Shown: positions 32,040 to 40,878 of the stretch, piece by piece | How positions within the stretch are numbered: position 1 is the stretch's first letter | Layout of the letters: each line of letters opens with the position of its first letter | Assembly: GCF_900143545.1 (NCBI RefSeq) | Contig: NZ_FREV01000002.1 | Coordinates: 248,018-312,017 of the forward strand | Source: Loktanella sp. Alg231-35 | GTDB taxonomy: Bacteria; Pseudomonadota; Alphaproteobacteria; Rhodobacterales; Rhodobacteraceae | DNA length: 64,000 bases | Reading direction: 5' to 3' | The notes under the pieces: generated by a model | Seen by the model: the letters and a program-made list of their open reading frames with translations, nothing else | What the model was told of the DNA's origin: nothing | Database searches by the model: none | Translations under genes and position numbers: made by a program

Positions 32040-33455
32040 TTAGCTTTGAGGTGCGGTTGGGGTCACGGCAAGGGCAGGGCGGTCGATCCATTGGCCGCTG
32101 CCAGGGGTGGCTTGGAACTGGCCATTCTGCACGATCTGCGCACCGCGCAGCCAGACATCGGTTGGCCAGCCGGTGATCTTGCGCCCGACCCAAGGGTTAT
32201 AGCCCACATTATCATGCAGATCATTTGCCCCGTAGATGACTGTTTTCTGCGGATCCCAAAGCGTGACGTCAGCATGCATGCCAGGGGCAAGCGCGCCTTT
32301 TTGGGGCAGGCCGTAAACCTGTGCCGGGGCGGTCGCCGTCAGCTTTGCAAAGGCTTCTGGCCCGCCTTGGCCCTGACTGACCATGGCATCAAACATCAGC
32401 GGCAAACGCGTCTCTAGGCCCGGCAGGCCGTTGGCGATCTCATGGAACCCCGCATCGGGGCCAGCAGAGAGTTTGCCAGTTTCATCAAACCTGTAAGGTG
32501 CGTGATCCGAGGACACCATCTGCAAATCGCCCGCATCCAACGCAGCCCAAAGCGCTGCTTGATCGGCCGCATGGCGTTGCGGGGGTGAACACATCCATTT
32601 GCCGCCCTCCAATCCGGGCTGGCGTAGGATGTCTTCGGTCATGAACAGGTAATGTGGGCAGGTCTCGGCCCAGATTGGCGCGCCACGCGCGCGGGCGGCT
32701 TTGACGGCTGCGGCCCCTTCGGTGGTGGACACATGAAAAACCATCACCGGCTGCCCGGTATACTCGGCAAAGCGGCACATGCGCTCAATTGCTTCAATCT
32801 CGGCCATGCGCGGGTGTGACGCCGCATGGTTATGGGGCGCCGTTTTGCCCGCCGCAATCAGCGCGGCCTTGGCCTTGGCCAAAATCGCGTCCGTTTCGGC
32901 ATGCACACAGACCAATGCTCCATGCGCGCGGGCAATTCCCATGACCGTCAAAATCTGGGTGTCGTCGAGCTTGATGTTGTATGTCGTGAAAACCTTGATC
33001 GAGCGATGACCCGCTTTGATCAGCGCGCCCAAATCATCAGCGAATGCAGGCACGTCGGTATCCCGCACGATCATGTGGAACGCATGGTCAATCATCGCTC
33101 CGCGCACCGCACGGGCGCGATAATCGGCAACAGCATCGGCCAGACGCTGACCTTGTTCCTGTGCGGCAAAGGAAATAACAGACGTTGTCCCCCCCAAAGC
33201 GGCAGAGCGCGTGGCGCTTTCAAACGTATCGGCGTTCATCACGCCCATGCCTGACATCTGCTCAATATGTGCATGTGGGTCGATGCCGCCGGGCATGACC
33301 CATTTTCCGTTTGCGTCAATTTCGGTCTTGGCAGGCCCAAGCCCCGCACCAATCGCTGCAATCTCAGGCCCGTTTATTGCCAAGTCGCCCGTGATCACCC
33401 CGTCCGTCGTTACAATCTGGCCTCCACGGATGATGGTGTCATAGGGGTTGGTCAT
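32040..33455 (-). CDS. D-hydantoinase / dihydropyrimidinase family cyclic amidohydrolase
   Basis: This 471-residue amidohydrolase has the metal-binding His pair GGIDPHAHIEQM, the carboxylated Lys in SIKVFTTYN, His residues in CVHAETD and MVFHVSTTEG, and the catalytic Asp in VSSDHAPY. It hydrolyses cyclic amides such as hydantoins or dihydropyrimidines in the cytoplasm. It is first in the operon and divergent from a LysR gene. No N-carbamoyl amidohydrolase, the usual partner enzyme, is present nearby. It is noticeably different from allantoinase motifs, but an allantoinase-like role is not excluded. Confidence 0.87.
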   Translation of the reverse strand: MTNPYDTIIRGGQIVTTDGVITGDLAINGPEIAAIGAGLGPAKTEIDANGKWVMPGGIDPHAHIEQMSGMGVMNADTFESATRSAALGGTTSVISFAAQEQGQRLADAVADYRARAVRGAMIDHAFHMIVRDTDVPAFADDLGALIKAGHRSIKVFTTYNIKLDDTQILTVMGIARAHGALVCVHAETDAILAKAKAALIAAGKTAPHNHAASHPRMAEIEAIERMCRFAEYTGQPVMVFHVSTTEGAAAVKAARARGAPIWAETCPHYLFMTEDILRQPGLEGGKWMCSPPQRHAADQAALWAALDAGDLQMVSSDHAPYRFDETGKLSAGPDAGFHEIANGLPGLETRLPLMFDAMVSQGQGGPEAFAKLTATAPAQVYGLPQKGALAPGMHADVTLWDPQKTVIYGANDLHDNVGYNPWVGRKITGWPTDVWLRGAQIVQNGQFQATPGSGQWIDRPALAVTPTAPQS

Positions 33456-33664
33456 GCGCGCACCGGGTTGGGATCATTGCGATCATGTTGCCCGCAGCAC
33501 CGCGCGTCGCGCAAGGGCCAGTGGTTAATTTTTGTCCTTGGGCTTGCTCTTGGCATCTTGGGCCGTCGTCGCGGGTGTTGTGACTGATATGGTCCGCTAT
33601 TGCTTTAGGCAAAGCCAATGGGGTAGGGGAAAGCGATAGGAAAGACCTATGAAAGAGTACTCTG

Positions 33665-34606
33665 ATGGCCGATCTGCCAACCATTCGCCAACTGCGCTAC
33701 CTCGTCGCCCTGTCCGAGGTGCGCCACTTTCGTAAAGCGGCAGAGGCGATGCAGATTTCGCAGCCGTCTTTGTCATTGCAGATCAGCAATCTTGAGGAAC
33801 TGCTTGGTGTGCGTTTGGTTGAGAGGGGGCGGGGGGCCGTCACGCTGACACCCGAAGGACGAGAGGTTCTTGCACGTGCACGGCGCGCTGTCGACGAGGT
33901 CACTGGGATCGTTGATCTGACAGCTGCGTTGAAAACCGGTCTAAGTGGCACGATCCGCCTTGGCACCACACCGACGATTGGCCCCTATCTGATGCCATTT
34001 GTCGTAGAACGCCTGCATGCACGATACCCCGATCTGCGGCTTTACATACGCGAGGTTGCCCCGCGCGACCTACGCGGAGAGCTTTTGGCGGGTGGGCTGG
34101 ACGTGATCCTGACGCAACTGCCCGAAGGCGGGGCCGACCTGACGATCCGGCGGCTCTTTCGCGAGCCGTTGATGCTGGCGATGCCGGATGATCATGAACT
34201 GGTAGGCAAGGCCGAGGTGACGCAGTCCGATCTGGCCGGGCACAATGTGCTGACGCTTAGCCCAGATTATGCGCTGCATGATCAGATAGCGGCGATCTGC
34301 CACCAATCGGGCGCAATGTTGGCCCGCGACTATGAAGGCACCAGTCTGGACGCAATCCGGCAGATGGTGGGGATGGGCATGGGGCTTGCACTGCTGCCAC
34401 GGCTCTATGCGCGATCCGAGATTGATGGCCGGTCCAGCAATGTTGTTGTGCGCCCGTTTCGAAACAACGCGATTGTGCGTTCCATTGGGCTGGTTTGGCG
34501 CAGGGCAGGGAATGCGGCGACCTACGACCGGTTATCAAACGTGATCAAGGAAGCCACGCGTGTGGACCTGCAATCGGGCACGTCTCCTGTGACGCTATAC
34601 GATTAG
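33665..34606 (+). CDS. LysR-family transcription regulator
   Basis: The 313-residue protein starts with PTIRQLRYLVALSEVRHFRKAAEAMQISQPSLSLQ (read in parts), the winged helix of the OxyR/LysR type. A periplasmic-binding-like effector domain of about 200 residues follows. It is divergent from the hydantoinase operon with a 209-base intergenic space, so that operon is the likely target. No cysteine pair like that of OxyR is evident in the effector domain, so redox sensing is unlikely. Confidence 0.88.
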   Translation: MADLPTIRQLRYLVALSEVRHFRKAAEAMQISQPSLSLQISNLEELLGVRLVERGRGAVTLTPEGREVLARARRAVDEVTGIVDLTAALKTGLSGTIRLGTTPTIGPYLMPFVVERLHARYPDLRLYIREVAPRDLRGELLAGGLDVILTQLPEGGADLTIRRLFREPLMLAMPDDHELVGKAEVTQSDLAGHNVLTLSPDYALHDQIAAICHQSGAMLARDYEGTSLDAIRQMVGMGMGLALLPRLYARSEIDGRSSNVVVRPFRNNAIVRSIGLVWRRAGNAATYDRLSNVIKEATRVDLQSGTSPVTLYD

Positions 34607-34615
34607 GATTGGCCG

Positions 34616-34640
34616 CAAAAAAGGCGCCCGCAGGCGCCTG
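34616..34640 (-). terminator. Rho-independent terminator of the DUF882 gene
   Basis: On the minus strand the stem GGCGCC/GGCGCC (extended by an A-T pair), with a four-base loop, is followed by TTTTTT. It lies 20 bases after the stop of the gene at 34660 and between two convergent genes. Confidence 0.85.
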
Positions 34641-34659
34641 AATGTCATTTGCGATCTGA

Positions 34660-35229
34660 TCAGCGGCGCCAGCTACGGACAGCGCCACAATCCATATGCA
34701 CGAAGTTCGAGCCGGCATAGCGTCCGACGCCACCCGCACGACAGGCCAATGCGGCATTTGCCATCTGCGTGGTGGACCGGCTTGTCAGGCGCAGGTCAGC
34801 GGCCTGACCGCGCATGTGCAACGAATTGCGGGCGACGCCGCGATTGCTGCTGCGAAGCATGTTGTTGGTCTGGGGGGAACGATAGCCGGACAACAGCAGA
34901 TAGGGTTCATCCGTATCCATCAGATTTTGTGCAGCTGACATGATGTCGATGGTGCGCAGATCCATCTGCACGGCTTCACCAGTGCGCCAGTCGCGCATGT
35001 GCATGTTAATTTCGCGCACAGCCTCGGCGATATATTCGCCCTCGATCCAGTAGATAGTCTGAAGACGTTCACCCGTACGGCCCGAATGCATACCAATGCG
35101 GCGGATATCACCTGCGCCACGCAAGAAACCTGCGGCATTGGAATACGTTGGAGCTGCTGTAACTGCGGTTGCGGCAAATGCCCCAAGTAAACCGCGCCGG
35201 GTGATCCCAGTGGATGTCTTTTTTGTCAT
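34660..35229 (-). CDS. DUF882 (M15-type, MepK/YcbK-like) exported murein peptidase
   Basis: This protein has 189 residues from ATG 35229. It has a Tat signal (GITRRGLLGAFAATA) and a peptidase M15 domain with LLSGYRSPQTNNMLR, NSLHMRGQAADLRL (His and Asp metal ligands) and NFVHMDCG (second His). It should cleave crosslinks in peptidoglycan. Longer in-frame starts at 35289/35292 follow GGGGAG and would add a short, non-signal-like leader; the choice is uncertain. In E. coli the homologous gene also neighbours the L,D-transpeptidase LdtD, as here, although the orientation differs. Confidence 0.83.
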   Translation of the reverse strand: MTKKTSTGITRRGLLGAFAATAVTAAPTYSNAAGFLRGAGDIRRIGMHSGRTGERLQTIYWIEGEYIAEAVREINMHMRDWRTGEAVQMDLRTIDIMSAAQNLMDTDEPYLLLSGYRSPQTNNMLRSSNRGVARNSLHMRGQAADLRLTSRSTTQMANAALACRAGGVGRYAGSNFVHMDCGAVRSWRR

Positions 35230-35575
35230 GTGCTTTACGCCTGCCCCGTCGCTCGACTTTTCGCTTTGCAGCGAATTTTTGGTGTCCATCATCTCCCCAG
35301 ATGCGAGAAAAGCTATGCCACATTTCGAATCGAGGACCAAGACCCATATAGGTAATTTTACCTAACAAGGGGGAAATCGGCGAAATTTTGCGCAGATGTG
35401 GCGTTGAGGACTCAATGTCACAGTTGCCGTGGCGGCAGGCATGCAACACTCAAAAAATCCTCTGCCTCCTCGCGGATTTGTCAATAGACACCCATGGGGG
35501 TAACGATAACCTTACTCGTGAGCTGGAAAAAACTGCCATATTCTGCGCCAGCTTGCCTGAAGGGAACCAAAGACA
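35230..35575. other. Divergent promoter region of the murein peptidase and transpeptidase genes
   Basis: No gene is supported, except that the peptidase may start up to 63 bases further upstream. The right part is AT-richer and ends with GAAGGGAACC before the transpeptidase ATG. No clear operator palindrome is visible. Confidence 0.4.
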
Positions 35576-37177
35576 ATGTTGAACCATATCGCGCGCTTGC
35601 GCGTTGTTATTAAGTTTGTCGCGACTGCATTCTTGATGGTGAGCCTTGCGCCCACCGCACACGCGCAAAGTATGGAATTTCGTCAAGCCGTTGCAGAGGC
35701 CGCGGCCAATGATGCTGATCTTGTGGCGTTTTATCGGGAACGCAACTTTGCTGGCATCTGGGCGACACGTGCCGACCGGAACCGCCGCAATGCGCTGCTA
35801 AGTGCGTTTAATGCGGCTGCTGATCATGGATTGCCTGCCGATCAATATGACGCTGACGCGCTGATCAGCCGCCTGCAAGCGGCAAGTACCCCGCAAGAGC
35901 AGGGGCGGCTTGAGGTCGAACTGACCCGCCAGTTTCTTGACTATGCCCGCGACGTGCAAACCGGCGTGTTGATCCCATCGCGTATCGATTCAGCAATTCA
36001 CCGTCAGGTTCCCATTCGGTCACGCGTTGGGACGTTGCGCGCCTTTGCGCAGTCCAATCCGGCGGGTTTCATCCGGTCCTTGCCGCCGCAAACGCCTGAA
36101 TACACCCGCCTGATGCGCCAAAAGATCGAATTAGAGCGTTTGTTGGCTGATGGGGGCTGGGGGGCAACCGTGCCCGGCGGCAAACTGGAACGTGGTGCAA
36201 GTGGTCAACGTGTTGTTGCTTTGCGCAATCGTCTGATCGCTATGGCCTTTCTAGGGCGCACGACAACACAAACTTATGACGACGCCATTTTTTCGGCCGT
36301 GCAGCAGTTCCAACTGGCCCACGGTCTGGCCACAGACGGCACCGCTGGTCCTGGCACGCTGGAACAGATCAATGTGTCCCCCGAACGTCGCCTGCAATCC
36401 GTTATTGTCGCCATGGAGCGCGAGCGCTGGATCAACCGTCCACGTGGAGAGCGTCACGTCTGGGTCAATATCACTGATTTCACCGCCAAGATCATCGACA
36501 ATGGGGTTGAAACCTTCTCGACCCGCTCTGTTGTTGGGGCCCGCGCAAGCGATCGCGTGACCCCGGAATTCTCTGATGTGATGGAGTTTATGGTCATCAA
36601 CCCAAGCTGGTACGTCCCACGCTCGATCATCACCAAGGAATACCTGCCACAATTGCAAGCCAACCCCAATGCCGCGCGCAACCTGCTGATCACCGACAGC
36701 CGGGGCCGGGTTGTTGACCGCAGCACCGCCGACTTTAGCGGCTACACTGCGAACAATTTTCCTTATTCCATGCGTGAACCCCCAAGCCAAGGCAACGCAC
36801 TGGGTCTGGTAAAGTTCATGTTCCCGAACCGTCACAACATCTATCTGCATGACACCCCATCAAAAAGCCTATTTGGCCGCGAGGTCCGGGCTTATAGCCA
36901 TGGCTGTGTGCGCCTTGCTGATCCGTTTGACTTTGCCTATGCGCTTTTGGCGCGGCAAACGTCAGACCCGCAGGGTTTCTTTCAGAGCCAACTCCGCACA
37001 GGCCGTGAACAGCGGGTCGATCTGGCCGATCCAGTGCCGGTCCATCTGATCTACCGCACGGCTTATACGCAGGCCGAGGGGCGCACCCAGTACCGCCGCG
37101 ACATTTATGGCCGTGACGGACGCATCTGGAATGCGCTGGCCCGCGAGGGGGTGGCTCTTCGCGCCATTCGCGGCTAA
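35576..37177 (+). CDS. L,D-transpeptidase of the YcbB/LdtD type
   Basis: The 533-residue exported protein has a signal peptide ending near AHAQS (residue 31). An N-terminal scaffold follows, then a peptidoglycan-binding repeat at about 200-265 (GASGQRVVALRNRL, QFQLAHGLATDGTAGPGTLEQIN). The YkuD catalytic domain carries YSHGCVRLADPFDF with the nucleophilic Cys. It forms 3-3 meso-DAP crosslinks in the periplasm. Size and domain order match LdtD. It is divergent from the DUF882 peptidase. Confidence 0.9.
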   Translation: MLNHIARLRVVIKFVATAFLMVSLAPTAHAQSMEFRQAVAEAAANDADLVAFYRERNFAGIWATRADRNRRNALLSAFNAAADHGLPADQYDADALISRLQAASTPQEQGRLEVELTRQFLDYARDVQTGVLIPSRIDSAIHRQVPIRSRVGTLRAFAQSNPAGFIRSLPPQTPEYTRLMRQKIELERLLADGGWGATVPGGKLERGASGQRVVALRNRLIAMAFLGRTTTQTYDDAIFSAVQQFQLAHGLATDGTAGPGTLEQINVSPERRLQSVIVAMERERWINRPRGERHVWVNITDFTAKIIDNGVETFSTRSVVGARASDRVTPEFSDVMEFMVINPSWYVPRSIITKEYLPQLQANPNAARNLLITDSRGRVVDRSTADFSGYTANNFPYSMREPPSQGNALGLVKFMFPNRHNIYLHDTPSKSLFGREVRAYSHGCVRLADPFDFAYALLARQTSDPQGFFQSQLRTGREQRVDLADPVPVHLIYRTAYTQAEGRTQYRRDIYGRDGRIWNALAREGVALRAIRG

Positions 37178-37208
37178 ATCTGACCCCGGAATATGATCCG
37201 GGGGCATA

Positions 37209-38270
37209 ATGGCACAGAGTGTGAAAGATATCGCAGCGGCGCTAGGGGCAGAGGCCTTTGGCGCCGTTGATCTTTTGGTGGATGGTGCGTCAGAACCAGC
37301 AGCGGCAGGGCCAGATGACCTCGCGCTGGCAATGACGCCCGCCTATGGCGACGCATTAGCCCAGGGGCGCGCGCGCGTCGCCGTGATCTGGCCCGGTGCC
37401 GATTGGCAAGCGTTGGGGCTTGAGGCTGCAATCATCGCGCCCCGTGCGCGACTGGCGATGGCGGGACTGACGCAGATGCTGGACCAGCCGCTGCCCGGCG
37501 CAGGGATCAGCCCGCATGCGGCGGTTGATCCAACCGCACTGATTGGCAAGAACGTCACCATCGGGGCCTTCACCGTCGTGGGCCCAAACGCTGTGATCGG
37601 CGACAATACATGGATCGCAGATCAGGTCAGCATTGCCGAAGGCGTTCAACTTGGCGCCGACTGTCAGCTTCATGCGGGCGTGCGGCTGCGCCGTGGCGTG
37701 CGGCTTGGCGCGCGCGTGATCTTGCAACCAAATGCTGCGATTGGCGGCGATGGGTTTTCCTTTGTAACGGCCGAACCGTCGAACGTGGAGCTGGCGCGCG
37801 AAACGTTGGGAGAAGGCGACATAACAATACCGGATGATCCGACATGGCACCGCATTCACTCTCTTGGCGGGGTTGAGATTGGGGATGATGTTGAGGTTGG
37901 CGCGAATGCCTGTGTGGATGCGGGCACGATCCGGGCGACCCGTGTGGGGGCGGGCACCAAGATCGATAGCCTTGTGCAAGTGGGGCATAATGTGATCGTG
38001 GGTGAACATTGCCTGCTCTGCGCACAAGCAGGGGTTGCCGGGTCCACCGTGCTGGGGGACCGCGTGGTCGTCGGCGGCAAGGCCGGTGTGGCCGATAATC
38101 TGATTGTAGGCGATGATGTGGTGCTGGGGGGCGGCAGTGTTGTGCTGTCAAACGTGCCCAAAGGCCGGGTGATGATGGGCTATCCAGCGACGAAAATGCA
38201 GACCCATATCGAAGGCTACAAAGCGCTGCGCCGTTTGCCCCGTACCTTGCGTGATCTGGCAAAGCGTTAA
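37209..38270 (+). CDS. lpxD: UDP-3-O-(3-hydroxyacyl)glucosamine N-acyltransferase
   Basis: The 353-residue protein has an N-terminal uridine-binding domain (to about residue 95). A left-handed beta-helix of hexapeptide repeats follows (ISPHAAVDPTALIGKNVTIGAF and onward), with the catalytic His in LVQVGHNVIVGEH and the typical GGDGFSF segment. It adds the N-linked 3-hydroxyacyl chain in lipid A synthesis. Unusually, it is not next to fabZ, lpxA or bamA. It is followed by a separate acyl carrier protein and ketoacyl synthase, so it may be a paralogue devoted to a modified lipid. Confidence 0.88.
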   Translation: MAQSVKDIAAALGAEAFGAVDLLVDGASEPAAAGPDDLALAMTPAYGDALAQGRARVAVIWPGADWQALGLEAAIIAPRARLAMAGLTQMLDQPLPGAGISPHAAVDPTALIGKNVTIGAFTVVGPNAVIGDNTWIADQVSIAEGVQLGADCQLHAGVRLRRGVRLGARVILQPNAAIGGDGFSFVTAEPSNVELARETLGEGDITIPDDPTWHRIHSLGGVEIGDDVEVGANACVDAGTIRATRVGAGTKIDSLVQVGHNVIVGEHCLLCAQAGVAGSTVLGDRVVVGGKAGVADNLIVGDDVVLGGGSVVLSNVPKGRVMMGYPATKMQTHIEGYKALRRLPRTLRDLAKR

Positions 38271-38339
38271 ACACCTGTTTCAAAGGCGTGCGAAAACCAC
38301 TACATGCACGCACAACAACAGTCAGCCACGAGACTTCAG

Positions 38340-38600
38340 ATGAGCATCAAAGATCATGTCATCGCCATTATCGCCGATCAAGCAATGTTGGAGCCCTCTG
38401 ACATCAAGATGGACCACACGCTTGAGGATGTAGGCATCGACAGCCTCGGGTTGGTCGAAAGCATCTTTGCGATTGAAGAAACATTCGATATCTCTGTGCC
38501 CTTCAACGCCAACGACCCGCAATCATCAGAGTTTGATATATCTTCCATTGCCGCAATCATTGCCGCCGTTGAACAACTCAAGGCAGAGCAGGCCAGTTAG
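38340..38600 (+). CDS. Acyl carrier protein, specialised
   Basis: This 86-residue ACP has the phosphopantetheine Ser35 in GIDSLGLVE, an acidic helix II, and a C-terminal helix. It differs from housekeeping AcpP by the longer FNANDPQSSEFDISS insertion before helix III. ATG 38340 is preferred; an upstream in-frame ATG (38304) would add residues that are not ACP-like. The stop codon is immediately followed by the ketoacyl synthase ATG. It probably serves that enzyme. Confidence 0.85.
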   Translation: MSIKDHVIAIIADQAMLEPSDIKMDHTLEDVGIDSLGLVESIFAIEETFDISVPFNANDPQSSEFDISSIAAIIAAVEQLKAEQAS

Positions 38601-39809
38601 ATGAACCGCGTTGTCATCACCGGGGCAGGGACGATTAACCCTTTGGGCGTGGATGTACCCACCACATTTGCGGCGATGCGCGAAGGGCGTTGTGGGATTG
38701 GTGCGCTAGAGATTGATGATGTGGATCGTCTGTCGATCCAGATCGGCGGGCAGATCAAGGGCTACGATGAAGCCGCGCATTTCAACCGGCAGCAAATCTC
38801 GCTTTATGATCGGTTCACGCAGTTCACCTTGCTGGCGGCACGGCAGGCGATTGGGCAATCGGGGCTGACGTTTTCGGGCGAGTTGGCAGATCTGTCGGGC
38901 GTTGTGTTGGGCACCTCTGGCGGCGGGTTGAATACGCAGGATGAAAACTATCGCGCGGTCTATGAGGCGGGCAAGAACCGGGTGCATCCGTTTATTGTGC
39001 CCAAGCTGATGAACAATGCCGCGGCCAGCCATGTCTCGATGGAATGGAACCTGCGCGGGCCTTCTTTTACGGTTGCTACCGCCTGCGCGTCCTCCAATCA
39101 CGCGATGGGGCAGGCCTTTAATATGGTGCGCTGTGGCATGGCCAAAGTCATAGTCACTGGCGGGTCCGAGGCGATGTTGTGCTTTGGCGGCATCAAGGCT
39201 TGGGAAGGGCTGCGGGTGATGTCACGCGATGCCTGCCGCCCGTTTTCAGCCACCCGCAACGGCATGGTGCAGGGCGAAGGGGCAGGGGTCTATGTCTTCG
39301 AAAACTACGATCACGCCATGGCACGCGGCGCGGATATCCTGTGCGAAGTGATTGGCTTTGCGATGTCCTCTGACGCGTCCGACATTGTGATGCCGTCCAA
39401 ACAGGGGGCGGCACGGGCCATTGCCGGGGCGATGAAAGACGCGCGGATCGACAAAGGCGATGTCGGCTATATCAACGCGCATGGCACCGGGACGGCTGCC
39501 AACGACAAGACCGAATGCGCGGCGGTGGCAGATGTCTTTGGCGCACATGCCGACCAGCTGATGATATCTTCGACCAAGTCGATGCACGGGCATTTGATCG
39601 GCGGCACCGGTGCTGTTGAACTGCTCGCTTGTATCATGGCGCTGCGCGACGGTGTCGTCGCGCCAACGATTGGCTATGAAGAACCGGACCCAGAATGCGC
39701 CTTGGATGTGGTGCCAAACGTCGCGCGCGACGCAAAGGTCGACGTGACCTTGTCAAACGCATTTGCCTTTGGTGGGCTGAACGCAGTTATTGCGCTGCGG
39801 AAGCATTAG
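38601..39809 (+). CDS. Beta-ketoacyl-ACP synthase, FabF/KAS-II type
   Basis: The 402-residue thiolase-fold enzyme has the nucleophile Cys162 in VATACASSNHAMG and His residues in NAHGTGTAANDKTE and STKSMHGHLIGGTGAVE. It condenses malonyl-ACP with an acyl-ACP. Immediate coupling to a private ACP suggests synthesis or elongation of a special acyl chain rather than bulk fatty acid synthesis. It converges with the acyltransferase gene, with 23 bases of overlap at the 3' ends. Confidence 0.88.
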   Translation: MNRVVITGAGTINPLGVDVPTTFAAMREGRCGIGALEIDDVDRLSIQIGGQIKGYDEAAHFNRQQISLYDRFTQFTLLAARQAIGQSGLTFSGELADLSGVVLGTSGGGLNTQDENYRAVYEAGKNRVHPFIVPKLMNNAAASHVSMEWNLRGPSFTVATACASSNHAMGQAFNMVRCGMAKVIVTGGSEAMLCFGGIKAWEGLRVMSRDACRPFSATRNGMVQGEGAGVYVFENYDHAMARGADILCEVIGFAMSSDASDIVMPSKQGAARAIAGAMKDARIDKGDVGYINAHGTGTAANDKTECAAVADVFGAHADQLMISSTKSMHGHLIGGTGAVELLACIMALRDGVVAPTIGYEEPDPECALDVVPNVARDAKVDVTLSNAFAFGGLNAVIALRKH

Positions 39810-40878
39810 GCCGTAACCTGCCAAAGGCCGCGCGGAAGGCTTTTAGGTTCCTCTCAAAGATGGCCGCAAACAGCAATCCTACGATGAATGGCGCGGTGAT
39901 CAGGATCACGTAACGGCCCGCCATCGGCTCTGGCAGGATCGCATCCAGCAGGTGCAGGGTCGGGTAATGCGTGACATAGACCGAAAAGCTGGCACCGGCC
40001 GCCCATCTGATCCACGCGATATCGCTTGTACGCGACTGACACAGCCGCGCCATGCCAAAAAGATGCATTGAGGTTAGCGCGCCGATGATGGCGTTCCAGA
40101 TCAGCTCATCGGAAAAGCCGATCAGGCTACGGGTGTCTGGGACATCCAATGCAGCAGCGGTCATTTCACGCAGGGCCATGGGCAGGCCGGTGCCAATCCC
40201 CACAGTGTAAAGCAGCGGACCACCCAAGGCCAGGATCAGGGCGAGGAACGCCGACTGCGGGACCAAGCGCCCCTCGCGGACCGCATGCCAGACAAAAACA
40301 CCCATCAGCCAAGCGGGCATCAACAGCAAGATGGGCACACCGACCAATGCGACAATGGCCCCCAGAACGACATAGCGTTTGATCCCTGACAAATACATCG
40401 CCGCAGCAAACAGCGCATAATACGCCGCCTCATAGCTGAGCGACCAAAGCGGGCCGTTGGTGCCAAGGCGCATCCGATCAAACAGCCGGAATTCATTGCT
40501 GAAACTGGCCCCGCGCAGCATGAACTCTCCAAAGCCATGGATATGATAGAACTGGGATGGGTATGCATCGGGTCGGATGCCATAGCCGATCCGGTCAAAG
40601 AGAAAGGTCAACAGCAAGGCGGGCACCAGAACCGACCACAGGCGCGTCAAGCGGTTGAACGTAAACGTGGTCCCATCCTTATCGCGCCCCGCCGCATAGG
40701 CGATCACAAGGCCGGAAATCACGAAAAACACGATAACCGCGTCACTGCCAAGGTTCCATTCGCGGATAAGAATGTAATCACCATTGGTAAAACGCGGATA
40801 GGCCCAATGCGAAATCACAACAGTGACCGTCGCCAGCACCCGCAACACATCAAGCCAAAGCGAAAAGCCCCGGTTCAT
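39787..40878 (-). CDS. Acyltransferase-3 family membrane protein
   Basis: This 363-residue protein has about ten membrane segments. It has the family start SLWLDVLRVLATVTVVISHWAYPRF (read in parts), where the His is catalytic, and the conserved Arg of FNRLTRLWSVLVPALL. Such enzymes transfer acetyl or other acyl groups to glycans or lipids at the inner membrane. It overlaps the hydroxylase-like gene by four bases, and together they are convergent to the KAS gene. A role in lipid or surface-glycan decoration is likely. Confidence 0.83.
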   Translation of the reverse strand: MNRGFSLWLDVLRVLATVTVVISHWAYPRFTNGDYILIREWNLGSDAVIVFFVISGLVIAYAAGRDKDGTTFTFNRLTRLWSVLVPALLLTFLFDRIGYGIRPDAYPSQFYHIHGFGEFMLRGASFSNEFRLFDRMRLGTNGPLWSLSYEAAYYALFAAAMYLSGIKRYVVLGAIVALVGVPILLLMPAWLMGVFVWHAVREGRLVPQSAFLALILALGGPLLYTVGIGTGLPMALREMTAAALDVPDTRSLIGFSDELIWNAIIGALTSMHLFGMARLCQSRTSDIAWIRWAAGASFSVYVTHYPTLHLLDAILPEPMAGRYVILITAPFIVGLLFAAIFERNLKAFRAAFGRLRPNASAAQ

